64,000 bases of DNA from Cynocephalus volans (lineage: Eukaryota > Chordata > Mammalia > Dermoptera > Cynocephalidae), in assembly GCF_027409185.1 (NCBI RefSeq), contig NC_084462.1:2666001-2730000 (forward strand). The letters run 5' to 3'. This document shows positions 20,101 to 31,794 of the stretch, piece by piece. The notes beneath the pieces were generated by a model, which saw only the letters and a list, made by a program, of their open reading frames with translations, did not search any database and was not told the DNA's origin. Positions within the stretch are counted from its first letter, which is position 1. Each line of letters opens with the position of its first letter. The translations under genes were made by a program, and so were the position numbers.

Positions 20101-22438
20101 CATGCACTCCTAACCCATCTTCTTTCCTTCTTCTAGTCCCCAGTCCTCCCACCACCCAAGACAGTCCCAGTAACATTTTGAGTATGAACTTAGCAGGGTA
20201 GGACTGGGAGAAGAGTGTTTCTGGCAGGGGGATTAGCATGTGCAAAGGCCCTGAAGCGGGGAAGAGCTGGATGGTTTTAAGGAACTGAGAGGCAATACCG
20301 GCCAGCTGCTCTCCCAAAAAAATCCTTAAGAAACTAGGAGGCCCAGGCAGCCAGGACCCATGGAGATGGGGCTGAAGATAAGATCAAGAGTCCGGCCTCT
20401 TCCATCCCCTCCTCTCCCACTACCCCAGCCCGGGTTTCAGTCATCTCTCCCTGGAACATTGCAGGGGCCCCTCACTGGGTTACCTGCTTCCACCCCTGCC
20501 TGATGTGTCTGTTCACACATTAATCAGAAGGATCCTATCAGTAACTAAGTCAGCTGACGTCCTTCCTCTGCTCAGAGCCTTCCATGGCTCCCGTCTCATT
20601 GAGAGAGAAGCCAAAGTCCTCACCGTGGCCCACAAAACTTTTCAGGGTCGGCCTTGTTCCCTCTCTGCCCTTAGCTCCCACCCCCTCCCCCTCAGTCACC
20701 CTCCTCCAGCCCCACTGGCCTGCTCATTCTTATTTGAACCTATCAAGTGAGCTCCAGTCTCAGGGCCTTTGTTCCTGCTGTTCCCTCTGCACCATATGAG
20801 GGTGACCGACTTATCCTGATGATTTGCTCAGGACCATCCCAGTTTTAATACTGAAAGTCTTGTGTCCTAGGTACCCCCCCACCCCCCAAGTCCCAGGTAG
20901 AACAGATAGCTAGCTGATCACCCTACCCAGAGCACTTATGTCCTTCAGGTCATTGCTCAAATGTCACCCTGCAGCGAGGCCTTCCCTGCCTACCTTGTGT
21001 AGAATATAAGCGTGATTCTCAGTGATCCCGATTACCCTTCCCTGTATCATCTTTTTCCATAGAATCCACCACCATCTGACAGGCTGGGTATTTTACTTAT
21101 GTTTTTCCTATTATCTGTCCCCTCAGTCCGCAAATGTAAGTGCTAAGAGAGTGAGGACTTTATCTTGCAAACTTCTGTACCCTGGGGCCTAGCACGTGGT
21201 AGGCTCTCAATAATTAAGTTTGATGAATGAATGAAAGAGTCAGACTTGGGAATGAGTTTGGGCGCTACCCCAAGATCAGTGAAAGCCAGCACAGGGACTG
21301 ACACGATGTCACATAGGTTTTAGAAACTTCTTTCTGCCTTCATGAAGGGGACAAGGATAGATACTGGGAAACTGGGAAGGAGCCGCCACCTCCATCCAAG
21401 CAGAAAGTGAGGGTGGTGATAGGATAGTAGAAAATATTGAAAAAAATGTTCACTCTCATTATTCATTTTGTCATTTGGGCAAGATTTTGGCATATTTAAT
21501 ATGTGCCAGGCACTCTTTCAGGCCCTGGGACACAGAGGTGAACAGAAATGAAAAGCACTCTATAATTACTGCTCTTTTTCTTAACCCAGCAACTGTGGGT
21601 GGTGCCAAGGACCAGGGTGTGGGGGCTGGTTTCGGGCGGAGGGAATTGGAATTGATTGGGTTGGGCCTCCCACCCCTGCAGGCCTGCAGGTGGAGTTCAT
21701 CAACCCCATCTTTGAGTTCTCGCGGGCCATGCGGCGACTGGGCCTGGACGATGCTGAGTACGCCCTCCTTATCGCCATCAACATCTTCTCAGCCGACCGA
21801 CCCAACGTGCAGGAGCCAAGCCGCGTGGAGGCGCTACAGCAGCCCTATGTAGAGGCACTGCTCTCCTACACGCGCATCAAGAGGCCGCAGGTATGGAGCA
21901 GGGGTCTGGAGCTACCAGAGCCCAGCTGCTCCGTTGCAGGTCCCCCCAGCTCCTTTCAGCAGAGCAGACTCAGTCCTGAGGGACAGGGAGTCCAGGCCCA
22001 TGGGGGGTCAGTCTGAGGCTGGGGTCTTGCTTCCTGGTCTGAGCCCAGGCTCTTACCTGCCTTACTGGGGCATGCCAAGCTCCAGCTGCTGTCCTCTCAG
22101 CAAAGCCTATCCTCAGGGCCCTGTCCCCCTCACCAAAGAGCCAGGCCTGCTCCAGTTACAGGGACAGGGCCCCAAGCTGGCTCTCCCAGCTCGGCCCAGC
22201 GAGGGAGGTCCACCTTCCTGTCTGGTAGGCTGATCAGAGCCTCTCAGGGCAGGGTCTAGGGCAGCACCCACCTCCTCCTGTCCACCCACAGGACCAGCTG
22301 CGCTTCCCACGCATGCTGATGAAGCTCGTGAGCCTGCGCACTCTGAGCTCTGTGCACTCGGAGCAGGTCTTTGCCCTGCGGCTCCAGGACAAAAAGCTGC
22401 CACCTCTGCTGTCTGAGATCTGGGACGTCCATGAGTGA
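17141..22438 (+). CDS. NR1H2: Oxysterols receptor LXR-beta (complete coding region, 8 coding exons)
   Basis: Nuclear receptor that, as an RXR heterodimer, binds DR4 elements and switches on cholesterol-efflux and lipogenic genes when bound to oxysterols. Coding parts are 17160-17202, 17290-17421, 17764-18054, 18140-18411, 18625-18804, 19480-19579, 21682-21890 and 22292-22438: 1374 nt, 457 residues (human 460). All junctions are GT-AG and in frame. Seen: N-terminal A/B region (1-80), DNA-binding domain with eight zinc cysteines (C85, C88, C102, C105, C123, C129, C139, C142), a hinge with nine glutamines, a ligand-binding domain, and the AF-2 helix [12 protein letters not shown] at the end. Oddities: the A/B-DBD junction lacks two residues of human STDWV, and the DBD reads [12 protein letters not shown] where human has R, R and A. 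Confidence 0.97.
17160..17202 (+). CDS. NR1H2: NR1H2 coding exon with start codon
   Basis: The exon opens at 17141 after tattctgcag; ATG at 17160 begins [14 protein letters not shown] exactly as in human. Donor CTG|gtgagt. Confidence 0.95.
17290..17421 (+). CDS. NR1H2: NR1H2 coding exon, A/B region
   Basis: Acceptor ctcctag|GAAATG. Codes [27 protein letters not shown] and DEASSACS. The donor follows AGCGTGG directly, so the human residues T-D-W are replaced by a single V. Confidence 0.9.
17764..18054 (+). CDS. NR1H2: NR1H2 exon with the whole DNA-binding domain
   Basis: Acceptor taccgcag|TCATCC, donor GAGCAGT|gtgagt. Codes a basic lead-in ERKRKKG and both zinc modules: [20 protein letters not shown] with P-box CEGCKGFF, then [14 protein letters not shown]. 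291 nt. Confidence 0.97.
18140..18411 (+). CDS. NR1H2: NR1H2 hinge exon with polyglutamine
   Basis: Acceptor ccccacag|GCGTCC. Codes [13 protein letters not shown], nine glutamines, a Ser/Gly-rich linker, and [17 protein letters not shown]. Human, as I recall, has a mixed Q/E/S tract here. Donor GTCACG|gtactg. Confidence 0.95.
18625..18804 (+). CDS. NR1H2: NR1H2 ligand-binding domain exon
   Basis: Acceptor tgtcccag|CCCTGG, donor ATCGAG|gtaaca. Codes [38 protein letters not shown] and [15 protein letters not shown] (co-activator groove helices). 180 nt, phase 0 at both ends. Confidence 0.96.
19480..19579 (+). CDS. NR1H2: NR1H2 ligand-binding domain exon
   Basis: Acceptor gccctcag|ATCATG, donor GCAG|gtaggg. 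Codes [20 protein letters not shown] and [13 protein letters not shown]. 100 nt. Confidence 0.96.
19580..21681. other. NR1H2: Large NR1H2 intron in the ligand-binding domain
   Basis: About 2.1 kb with no further exon of this gene. It contains weak L2-type 3' ends (21480-21575, tgccaggcactctttcagg) and a possible DNA-transposon piece near 20800-20930. No recognised RNA gene. Confidence 0.6.
21682..21890 (+). CDS. NR1H2: NR1H2 ligand-binding domain exon
   Basis: Acceptor cccctgcag|GCCTGC, donor CCGCAG|gtatgg. Codes [40 protein letters not shown] and YTRIKRPQ. 209 nt. Confidence 0.96.
22292..22438 (+). CDS. NR1H2: NR1H2 last coding exon, AF-2
   Basis: Acceptor acccacag|GACCAG. Codes [32 protein letters not shown] and the AF-2 helix [10 protein letters not shown], then TGA at 22436. 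Confidence 0.97.
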   Translation, partial: DQLRFPRMLMKLVSLRTLSSVHSEQVFALRLQDKKLPPLLSEIWDVHE

Positions 22439-22828
22439 GGGGCCAGCCACTCTGCCCCACAGCCTTGCCTGACCACCCTCCGACAGATGGACACTGTCAC
22501 CTCTTCCTCCTCCTGGAGTAGAAAGGGGCTTGCCCTGGCCCTGCAGTCCCATCTTGTGGCTTGGAGCACAGGCCCCGGCCCTGCCAGCCCTTAGCCTTCA
22601 GGATGAGCCCCAGTTGGGGTCCAGGAGGCTTTCCACTGCCCACCGAGTCTTCCAGGAGGGGTAGGTGGGTCACAGGTCCTGAACTCTGACCTTTCCCAGC
22701 TGCCCTTCCCACCCAGCTTACACCCCAAGCCCACCATGCAATGCACCTTGAACAGAGGAAGGAAAGGGCCCATGGCTCTCTCCCGCAGCCCAAGAGACCA
22801 TAGGACCCTCCTTCCTCTGCTTTTATTT

Positions 22829-22834
22829 AATAAA
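22829..22834 (+). terminator. NR1H2: NR1H2 polyadenylation signal
   Basis: AATAAA 391 bases past the stop codon, followed by A-rich DNA. The transcript probably ends near 22850. Confidence 0.8.
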
Positions 22835-22849
22835 AACTAAAACAAAACA

Positions 22850-24100
22850 AAAACAGGAAAATAAAATATGACTACAAGCCAGCCCTGAGCTGGAGTGTGA
22901 GAAATGGAGAGGGGCTGGGCTGCCATGGTCTTTGTTGACACTGGCCCCCTGAACTTGATTCAGCAGGGGGAACCAGGGGCCTCCCCAGGCTGCCAGGCTG
23001 ATGTGCAGGGGAGTGACATACACCATCTTAGTCCAGGACAATGTGGGTGTGCTGCTGCAGGGGTCCAGGACAGGTGCCTGACAGTCTCAAGGTCGCCTCC
23101 GTGTAAAAGGTGAATCAGAACATGCTCTTGAAGGACAAGTAGGATTTAAGTTTATGAGGCGACTGGGGCTTTTGTCAAGTCAGCAGGTATTTGCTGAGGC
23201 CTCTTATGAGCCAGACACTATGCTGGCCATTTTGGAGACACAAACTTCATTCACATGACAAGTATTTATGGAGCATTTACTATGTGTCACACACAATTTT
23301 AGGCACTGGAAACATTAGTGAACAAGGTAAAGGAATAGGGTTTTTAATGGAGGCAGCAACATGGCAGTGTGGGAGCTAGAGGAAGGCAAGGTGTTGCAAA
23401 GGAGGCAATGTCTTTGCTGGGATTTTAAAACACATGTACCATTGATCTGGGTCTCCAAGTTGAGGGAACAGCACATACAAAGTCTGGAAGATGAGAGACG
23501 CTGGTGAGTTTGGAGTAAAGGCAAACCATGAGGTTCTCCCAGTTCTTCGCCCTCCCCGCCAGGGCTGGCCTCACGTCGGTGCCAGGACTGAAAGGAACAC
23601 TGAAGTGAGTTGGATGGACAGTCCTGGTCGAGAGCAAAGGGGGGGTTGCTTGGAAGCATGGGCTGGGTACTGAAAGGTACGTTTATTTGGGGGGAGGGAG
23701 AGGCGTCGGCAGAAATGAGAGTAGTTACAAGCGATCGCTTTAAGTAGTGTGCTGGGCGCCCCAGAGGTGACCCCGCCCTGAGCTGTGTCTAGTTTACAGA
23801 TGGGGAAACAGGCCGGGAGACAGAACAGACCAAGCCAGAACCCGACTTCATATCCGCCAGCCTTTGCGGGACAGGCAGGTGTCATGCAGCCCGGGCGCCC
23901 AGGTAGTTCTCCCGGGGCGGCCTCGGGCGGGAGGCGAGCGGGGGAGCTGACGAACAGCGCTCAGACCCCAGCTCTCAGGTTGGGAGGGAGGGAGGGAGAC
24001 CGTGCGGGGTGGGGCCGGGGAGGCCAGGCTAGTTGCGCCCGAAGACAACACGAGGCCAGGAACGCAGCTGCGAGGAGGGAGCGTGGCTTTGGGCCTATAC
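22850..24100. other. Short spacer between NR1H2 and POLD1
   Basis: About 1.25 kb from the NR1H2 end to the POLD1 promoter. It holds an L2/MIR-type relic at about 23200-23340 (agccagacactatgctggcc, tatgtgtcacacac). CpG content rises after 23850 toward the POLD1 promoter. Confidence 0.6.
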
Positions 24101-24109
24101 GACGTGGGG

Positions 24110-24349
24110 GGCGGGGTTAACGAGAATTTGTCCGCGAGGGGGCGAGGCCACTTCCCAAGTTGGCAGGAGGGGGCGTGGCCTGTCTAGTATTTGGAAAAAA
24201 CCAGGCTGACTCAGTTGGGCGTGGCCTCGCCTCCCCAAGGGCGGGCAGGGGCGTGGCCAAGCTCGGCTTGCGGCTGCTCTGGGCTTGCGCGCGCCGGAGT
24301 CAGGGGTCACGGCGGCGTAGGCTGTGGCGGGAAACATTGTTTGAAGCGG
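24110..24349 (+). promoter_or_regulatory. POLD1: POLD1 promoter and noncoding exon 1
   Basis: TATA-less, GC-rich. Four GC/CACC-type boxes of the form gggcgtggcc or gggcgaggcc occur near 24139, 24172, 24220 and 24250. An E2F/CDE-like ggcgggaaa (24326-24334) and a CHR motif tttgaa (24340-24345) lie about six bases apart just before the donor GAAGCGG|gtgagt at 24349/24350. From the literature as I recall it, POLD1 is a cell-cycle gene controlled through CDE/CHR elements. The start site is inferred to be about 24250-24310. Confidence 0.75.
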
Positions 24350-26064
24350 GTGAGTATAGGAGGAAGGGGAACTGGGGGGACTTGGCCTGGCATGGAAGGG
24401 GGCTTGAGGAGCCGGGCACGTAAGCCTGAGAGACGGTTGTGAGCGGTCGCGTGAGACGTGGCGGCGAGAGGAATCCCCTTGGCTCGCGGGCGCTGAAGAG
24501 GGATAGGGGCTAGTCCTCTCCTGGGCAAGTGCGCGGGGACGCGCGGGAAACTGGGCGGGGTGGGGAGTCCTTGGTGTGCAGGAGGCGCATGCGCTGGCCT
24601 CAGGGCAAAGGGAGAACCGGGCCGGGAGGCATTTGTGACTGAGTGGTGCTCGTGCGGGCATGGTATTATTTTCTGTTCGCTAAATATTTACTTAGTACTC
24701 TGTGCCAGGCGCTGTTCTAGAAGCAGGGGCTACAGCATGAACAAGTCGGAGCAGGTCCTTGCCGTAGGCGAAGATAGCCAGAAGACAATAGGTCATAGTA
24801 ATAGTAAAGCAATGCTTTCAAACTGTGATACTTTATCCGAAGTGAAATAGGCAGGGTAAAGTGATCACGACCGGAGGGGCAGCCTGCTGCTTCTTGAGCT
24901 GGAGCGATCAGGAATCAGCCTCTGGGGAAGTGACATTTGAGATGAGAGGTCCGCTCTGTACGGAAAGATCTGGGCAGAGGGACCCTTAAGTGCAAAGGCC
25001 TTAGGTTGGAAGTGTTTGTAGCTGGAGCCGAGGAAACAGGAGAGAAATACAGATAAGGTTGGAAACGGGATGGGGAACCAGATCCTGTAGGGCCTTGTAA
25101 ACCTTGGTATGGGATTTGGCTTTTATTCTAGGTTCATTGGGGAGTCATAGGAGGGTTTGAGTATGGGTGCAACATAATTCCCCCTGTGTTTTGAAGAACT
25201 CGCCGGTCGCTGAGTGGAGATCGCATTGTTGCAGGATTAAGAGTGGAAGGAAGAGTTAAGAGGCAAGAAGGGATAGTGGGTGGACTAAGCTCCGATTAGG
25301 GTGATGTCAGTGCCTTGCCTCACCTACACCCACTCCAGGAACCTGTTGTTGCCTTGTCTTTCCCCCTCCTTTCTGCACTTCCCCCACCCAGGCTTCTCCT
25401 GTTTCTTAGAGAGGTTCCTTCCCCACTCAGGTGCTTTGCCACTCCCTTCCCTCCTCTCTTCAGTCCTTTAGACAGTTGCTGTTGTGGCAGGCCCTTTGCC
25501 GGGCACTGGGAAGTCAATGATAATGATAATTTAGTTTGGTTGGGGAAAGAACAGGTGATCTCAGTCCATGGTGCTGTGAGCTATAATGAAGCAGCACTAG
25601 TTTTGGGAACAGAGAGAAGAACTGGTGGGGGGCCTCAGGGAAGATTCACCAGAGCTAGTGACACTGGAAGGGAGAAAGGGGAATTTCATCCAGCATACCC
25701 TTCCCGAGGCCTCACGTTTGCCACGCGCTGTGTTGGGGATGCTGGGTACTCAGACGAGTCAGCCATGCCCTGCCCTCCAGAGGTCCCTGTCTGGTGAGCA
25801 AGGCAGACATGCCCGGGTGGTCCAAGAGCAGTGACAGAGAGGCCCAGGGAGGGATAAGGCCAAAAGGTGAAAAGTGTGTAGAAGTTTTCCGGGGAGCAAA
25901 AATGAATAGTTACATTTGTAGTTATTTAATCATTTCCTCAGCAGATGTGTGTGAGCCAGGATCCTGTGGTGAACAAGCAGACAAGTGTGTCTTCAAAGAC
26001 TGTCTCCCCCACTGGGCAAAGGGCAAGTCACCCTTATGCCTCCACTGTCACAGAGAGAGCCCAG

Positions 26065-26245
26065 CAGTGTGAAGTGCTGGTTAACAGTAGGTCTCTGGCA
26101 CCAGCCTGCCTGAGTTTGAGCCCTGGTCTGTCCCTCTGGGCTAGCTGTGCCACCTTGGGCAGGTAGCTTCACCTCTGTGGGCCACAGTGCTGGCCATTGT
26201 AAAAGGGGGTAGTAGGAACACCTACCTCAGAGGGTTTTGTGATGA
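26065..26245 (+). mobile_element. MIR element
   Basis: ctctggcaccagcctgcctg, agctgtgccaccttgggcag, and cctacctcagagggttttgt follow the MIR consensus as I know it. Confidence 0.75.
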
Positions 26246-26289
26246 TTCTTGGAGTTTCTTTGTTCATTCTTCATTCGAAAAATGTTGTG

Positions 26290-26452
26290 TTTTTTTTTTT
26301 TTCTTTTTCAAGGGGATCTTAACCCTTGACTTGGTGTTGTGAGCACCACACTCAGCCAGTGAGCGAACCGGCCATCCATATATAGGGATCCGAACGTGGG
26401 GCCTTGGTGTTATCAGCACCACACTCTCCCGAGTGAGCCACGGGCCGGCCCC
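26290..26452 (-). mobile_element. Dimeric CYN-type SINE
   Basis: Antisense dimer with a shortened start (the gatgaccggt segment is missing after the T-run). Flanked by cgaaaaatgtt on both sides. Confidence 0.93.
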
Positions 26453-26632
26453 GAAAAATGTTTTTTGAGTACCTGCTTTATCCCAGGAGCCCTTGTAGTG
26501 TGTGAAGTATAGCGGAAACAGACAAAATCCCTGCTCTCATGGAGTTCCCATCCTAGTAGCACGGGTAGACAGTGAAGAAGATAAATAAGCCTCCATTCTC
26601 AGGCTTGAGTGGCATGGGAATCTTTGGAGGTC

Positions 26633-26758
26633 TTTTTACGACACAGATTGCTGTCCCCCCATCCCCAGGTCCTGATTCAGTGGGTCTAGGGTGGGGCCTG
26701 ACAATTAGCATTTCTAACAAGTTCTGGTTCAGGGACCACAGTTTAAGAACTCTGAGAA
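26633..26758 (+). mobile_element. MER5-like DNA transposon fragment
   Basis: cctgattcagtgggtctagg, gtggggcctgacaattagca and gggaccacagtttaagaac match the right part of MER5A. Confidence 0.7.
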
Positions 26759-27269
26759 CAGATACAGTTTACCAGACAGTGATAAGTGCCAGCAAGAAAA
26801 ATATAGCTGGAGAAGGGGATGGAGTGTGCCAGGAAGGGCCAGCAAGCACAGCACTTTTAATCAGGTCTCATTGAGAAAGTGACATTTGAGCAAAGACCTG
26901 GGGGAGGGAAGGGAGGGAGCCACAGGATGTCTGGGGAAGAGAATTAGGGCTGTGAACAGCCCGTGCAAATGTCTTGAGGTAGGATGGAGTGGTTAAGGAG
27001 CAGCAAGGAAGCCAGTGGCTGGAGCCAAGTGAGCAAGGGGGATTGGATGGGAGGTGGTATTAGAAGGAGGCCAGGTTATTCAGGGTCTTGTGGGCCATGG
27101 TGAGGACTTTGCTGTAACTCTGAGTGAGAAGGGAGTCAGGGGCAGGCTCTGAGCAGAGGAAGGACGGGATGATCTGATGTATTTGTACAGAATCCCTCTG
27201 GCTGCCATGTGGAGATACACTGAGGGGGACAGAGTGGAATGTGGGAGATGGAGAGGAGGCTATTCATCG

Positions 27270-27415
27270 ATTCCTATTTCCCAAGTGCTCTCTGTGTGCC
27301 GGGCACTGTTATAGGCTCCTGGGAGACTTCAATGAACAGACCAATCCCTCCCCACACAGAGCTCATATTCCAGCAGGGGGAGACAGACAAACAGCAATGC
27401 ACATAATAAGGAAGT
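27270..27415 (+). mobile_element. L2-type 3' end fragment
   Basis: ctctgtgtgccgggcactgt, tataggctcctggg, gaacagaccaatccct and cacacagagctcatattcc are typical of L2 3' ends. Similar fragments lie at 19120-19215, 23200-23335, 24680-24790, 26460-26570, 36040-36150 and 44760-44880. Confidence 0.6.
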
Positions 27416-28379
27416 GAGTGATCTTAGAGGAGCTTCTCTGTTCTTGCAGCAGACGAAGGACCAGGGTGGGAGCCATGCAGGAGCTAAGAAGCAGTCGGGC
27501 TCAGATCTCTTGGAAGGTAGAGCTGATGGGATTTGCAGGTGGAACCAGTGTGTGTTCTGAGGGGAAGAGAGAAGCTGGGGTGACTCCAAGGTTGTTGGCC
27601 TGATGGGAGCTGCTGTTTACTGAATCAGGGGAGACAAGGGTTGTGAGAAGCAGGTTTGAGGGGATCAGGAGTTCACCTCTGGAGTCTGAGATGACTGAAG
27701 AGACATCCTCACACTGGGGATGTTGAGTGGGAAGTTGGATCTGTCAGCCTGGAATTTAGGGAGAGGTCCTAGGCTAGAGACATAAAAGTAGGCATTGTCA
27801 GATTTGGCATTTTAAGCTGTCAGATTGGGTGAGATCAGATGAGGTCACCAAGAGAATGAATGGCACAGAAAACCAGCCTCCAGCCCATGGTGAGCATTCA
27901 GTGTTGATTTATTATCAAGGCCACTGTTGAGTACTTGCTAGTGAAGCGTTGTGAGAGGGGAAGAGCACGATGTTTTCTAAGCTCTTGTCCTGTGCCAGGG
28001 CAGACAAGAGGAAACATGTAGGGGGCTTTCCCTCCTAATGCTGCTCTGTCTCAACTGTGCGCTTACAGGAGCTTAGATTTTGCTCCTGGTGACACCTTCC
28101 CTCCCACCGTACCCCCATGGCACAGCCAGTTAACCAAGGACAGCCAGTCGGCCCTCTTCCTGCCTCCCTACTGCCAGGCCAGGTCTGGCAACACCTCTGG
28201 GCTCCCATAAGCCCCTCAGCTTCCTCTGCCCCACCCTGGTCTCTCCCGCCAGCTCGTAACTCCCAATGTCTTTGGCTACTTGCATGGCCAGAGCAAATAC
28301 TACTAAGCTTTTTTCGTCCTGTGAGGTAAGTCTTGCGTATATGTGGTTCACATTCAAAAGACACAAAGAGAGTCAGTTA

Positions 28380-28975
28380 AAAGTCTTCCTCATACAATTC
28401 TTAACAGCCAGAAAGGTGGAAACAACTCTAATGCTCATCAACTAATGAATGAATAAACAAAGCACGGTAAATCCATAGAGTGGGAGAATATTCAGGAATA
28501 AAAAGGAATAAAAGGCCTGCCAATTAGCTCAGCTGGATAGAGTGCAGTGTTGTGACACCAAGGTCAAGGGTTTGGATCCCCATATCGGCCAGCCTCAGAA
28601 CAAACAAAAGGAATGAAGCACTGATACGTATTACAGCACGGATGAGCCTTGAAACCATTACATGAAAGAAGCCAGACACAAAAGGACATATATTCTAGGA
28701 TACCATTTATAGGAAATACCCAGTATAGGCAAATCCTATTGAAAGAAAACAGATTAGTGATTATTACCTAGGGCTGGGGGGACAGATGGGCTGAATGTAG
28801 GTGATAGCTAAAGGGTGTGGCCTTTCTTTTTGGGGGGCGATGAAAGAGTTCTAAAATTGATTGTGATGATGGTTGCACAACTCTGAATATTCTAAAACCA
28901 TCCAACTATCTACACTTTAAGTGAGTGAATTATGTGGATGTGAACTATATCTCAATAAAGCTGTTACAAAGTAAA
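28380..28975 (+). mobile_element. L1M-like 3' end split by a SINE
   Basis: Sense-oriented L1 tail (ctaatgctcatcaactaatg, ccatttataggaaatacc, gattgtgatgatggttgcac) interrupted at 28514-28607 by a CYN-type monomer. Confidence 0.75.
28514..28607 (+). mobile_element. Monomeric tRNA-like SINE
   Basis: ggcctgccaattagctcagc through gggtttggatccccatatcg to ggccagcctcagaac. aaaaggaat flanks both ends. Confidence 0.85.
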
Positions 28976-29109
28976 GTCTTCTTCCCATTCTGTCCTCCCA
29001 GGAAACCAGTATTACCAGTGCCTTATCGCTCCTTCTGGAATGATTCATTAAAAGCAGATATATTTATGCATATTCCCCTATTCACCTTGTAAAAATGTTG
29101 CTATTTTTA

Positions 29110-30640
29110 TTTTATGTATATACCCCTAACTTATTATTTTGAAAAGTTTCAAATATGCAGAGAAGTTTCAAGATGAGTACAGTGACAGCCACGTACCTTT
29201 GCCTGGATTCACTACCTGTCAGAGTGACACCTCATTTTGCTTTATGTAAACACATACAGGCACACTTTTTTTTTTTTTTCCCCCTTTTTTCCTTTTTGGC
29301 TGAACTATTTAAAAGTTGTGGTCATCATGATACTTCATCTCCGAAACTCCAGCAGGAATCTTTTAAGAACTGGGAACTCTAACCCAGTTATGTAAGTACA
29401 ATATAATTATCATATTCAGGCAATTTAACTTGAAACAATGCTATTATTGAATAGACAGTCCTTATTCAGATCTGGCCAGTCATCCTGGTAATATTCTTCA
29501 TAGCCAATTTCAATTTTTCAATCCGAGATCCAATCTGGGATCACACACATTTAGTTGTCATGATAACTTTTCTTTCATGACACTGACAGTTTAAATATTC
29601 CAGACCAATTGTTGCCACCCTTCACTTTGGATTTGATCGTTTCGTAATGACGAGAATCAAGGTAAACATTTTCTTAGACATTTTTCTTTTAAATACAAAA
29701 GATAAAACGCTAAGTACACCATTCTGCACCTTGCTTTATCAACTAAACAATGCCTCTTTGAGAGCCTTCCATATCAGTACACAGAGAGCTTCCTCATTCC
29801 TTTATACAGCTGCATAGTATTCCAGTGAACAGAAAACAGTCCCCTAGGGGGAGGACATTTAGGTGGTTTCCAGTCTTTTGGGATTTCAAACAATGATACT
29901 ACCGGAAATAACCTTGTAAATGCAATTTTTTGTATGCGATAGTATAACTAGCATGAATCCCTATATGTGGAATTGCAGCCTCCAAACTTTTATGTTTTTA
30001 ATCGAGGTGTAATTTACATTTAGTGTAATGCACAGGTCTCAAATGTGCAGTTTGATGTACACTACATTCCCATCACCCCAGAAAATTACCTCATACCCCT
30101 GCCCAGTCAGTCTCTCCCACCCCAGAAGCAGCTGCTAATCCAATTTTCTAGCACCATAGATCAATTTTGTCTATTCTACAGCTTACATAAATGGCATCAT
30201 ACAATATGTACTTTCTTTTTTAACTGAGGTGAAATTAACCATTTTAAAGTGAGCAATTCAGTGGCATTTAGTACATTCACAATGTTGTGTAACCATCACC
30301 TCTATCTGGTTCCAAAATATTTTATCACCCCCAAAGAAAACCCCCTACCCATTAAGCAGTCACTTCCTATTCCCCCAATTTGTATGTTTTGTGTCTGGCT
30401 TCTTTTGCACACGTGTTTTTGAGATTTATCCATACTGTGTATATTAGTAACTGACTGCTTTTCCTTTTTTTTTTTTTTTTTTTTTTTTTGGTGGCTAGCT
30501 GGTACGGGGATCCAAACCCATGACTTTGATGTTAAAAGACTGCACTCTAACCAACTGACTGCTTGTAAATGTTGAGAAGTATTCATTATATTCCATCTCC
30601 AACGTTTGAGATAATGCATCCCCAGTCCAGAATTTTTCAG
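29110..30640 (-). mobile_element. Old L1 3' ends, antisense
   Basis: AT-rich DNA with gttttaaaaattt-like composition and antisense L1M phrases such as gctgcatagtattccagtg and aggtggtttccagtctttt. Probably two or more fragments. Broken at 30461 by a SINE. Confidence 0.55.
30461..30552 (-). mobile_element. Monomeric tRNA-like SINE, 5' truncated
   Basis: Long T-run, ggtggctagctggtacgggg, ending at ctaacc. Direct repeat aactgactgctt at 30449-30460 and 30553-30564. Confidence 0.88.
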
Positions 30641-31794
30641 TGCTGTATTTGTTAAGGTCTAGGCTATGCTGCTATAACAAAGAGCACCCAACATTCAGTG
30701 GCCCAAGAAAGCTACAAGTTGATTTCTCCAAAGGTAGGCAGGTGTGCAGGATGGATAGGTGGCTTTGTTCCAAAAGGTTGTTGAGGAGCTCAGTGTTGTC
30801 CTCATGCCTGTGGTCGAGACTGGCTCACCACCACATCCACGTTCCAGCCATTGAGAAGGGGAAGAGGGTGGAGGGCATATAGCTTCCTCTTACTGCTGGG
30901 TCCCAGAAATTGCACACCTCATAGCACTCATTCCATGAGAGAGACCTTAGTCATGTGACCATGCCTAGCATTGTACCCCAGGAAGTGTAGCCTCCAGCTG
31001 GGCATCTTGTGGCAGTGACAAGATGGAGTGGGGGTTCTGTTATAAAAGGGACAGAGCAGGGACTGGATATGGAGCAGTAGTTATGGGATCCATAGGTATT
31101 TGCTTGAACCTAGGGCAGCTGACCTGTTGTCCTCTGCTTCTCCCTCCCAGGTGGGTCTGGGGTCTACCCTAGGTTCCCATAATCCTCTCTGTCTCAGCCT
31201 GGACTGTGGGAGATACGGAGTTTTTTAAATTTTTTTTTTTAAGTTAAATGCAGTTGGGTTTTTTTTGTTTTTAATAATAATTTTAAATTTATAGGATGGT
31301 TGAAAGAATAAGAATAGTGCAAAGAACAACTGTATACCCTTTACCCAGATGAACCTGTTTTAACATTTTATGCTATTCACTTTATGAGTTGCATGTTTTC
31401 TTTCTCTCCTCTCTTTCTATATACATACACACACTTTTAAAAAAAGAGTTCAGAATAGCTTGCATATGTCACGGCTGTTTACCCTGAAAGACTTGAGTGT
31501 GCATCTCCTTAGAATGTCCTCCTGCTGAACCACAGTTAAGTTACCAACTTAACTAAATTTAACCTGAATACAATCTTGACTAATCTACCACAGGATATAT
31601 ACTTTTATATCATTATATCTTGTCAAAGTATACCCCCAAAATAATTTTTTATAGTTTACAATTAAGAAAACATATAAACACATATAAATAGTCTCTATTT
31701 GGTTTCTGTTTTGTTTGGATTGGGGGAGGGAGTGGGTTCCTATAAAGGGCATTTGGGGGATAATTGGAGAAATTGAGAGACACACTATTTACAT

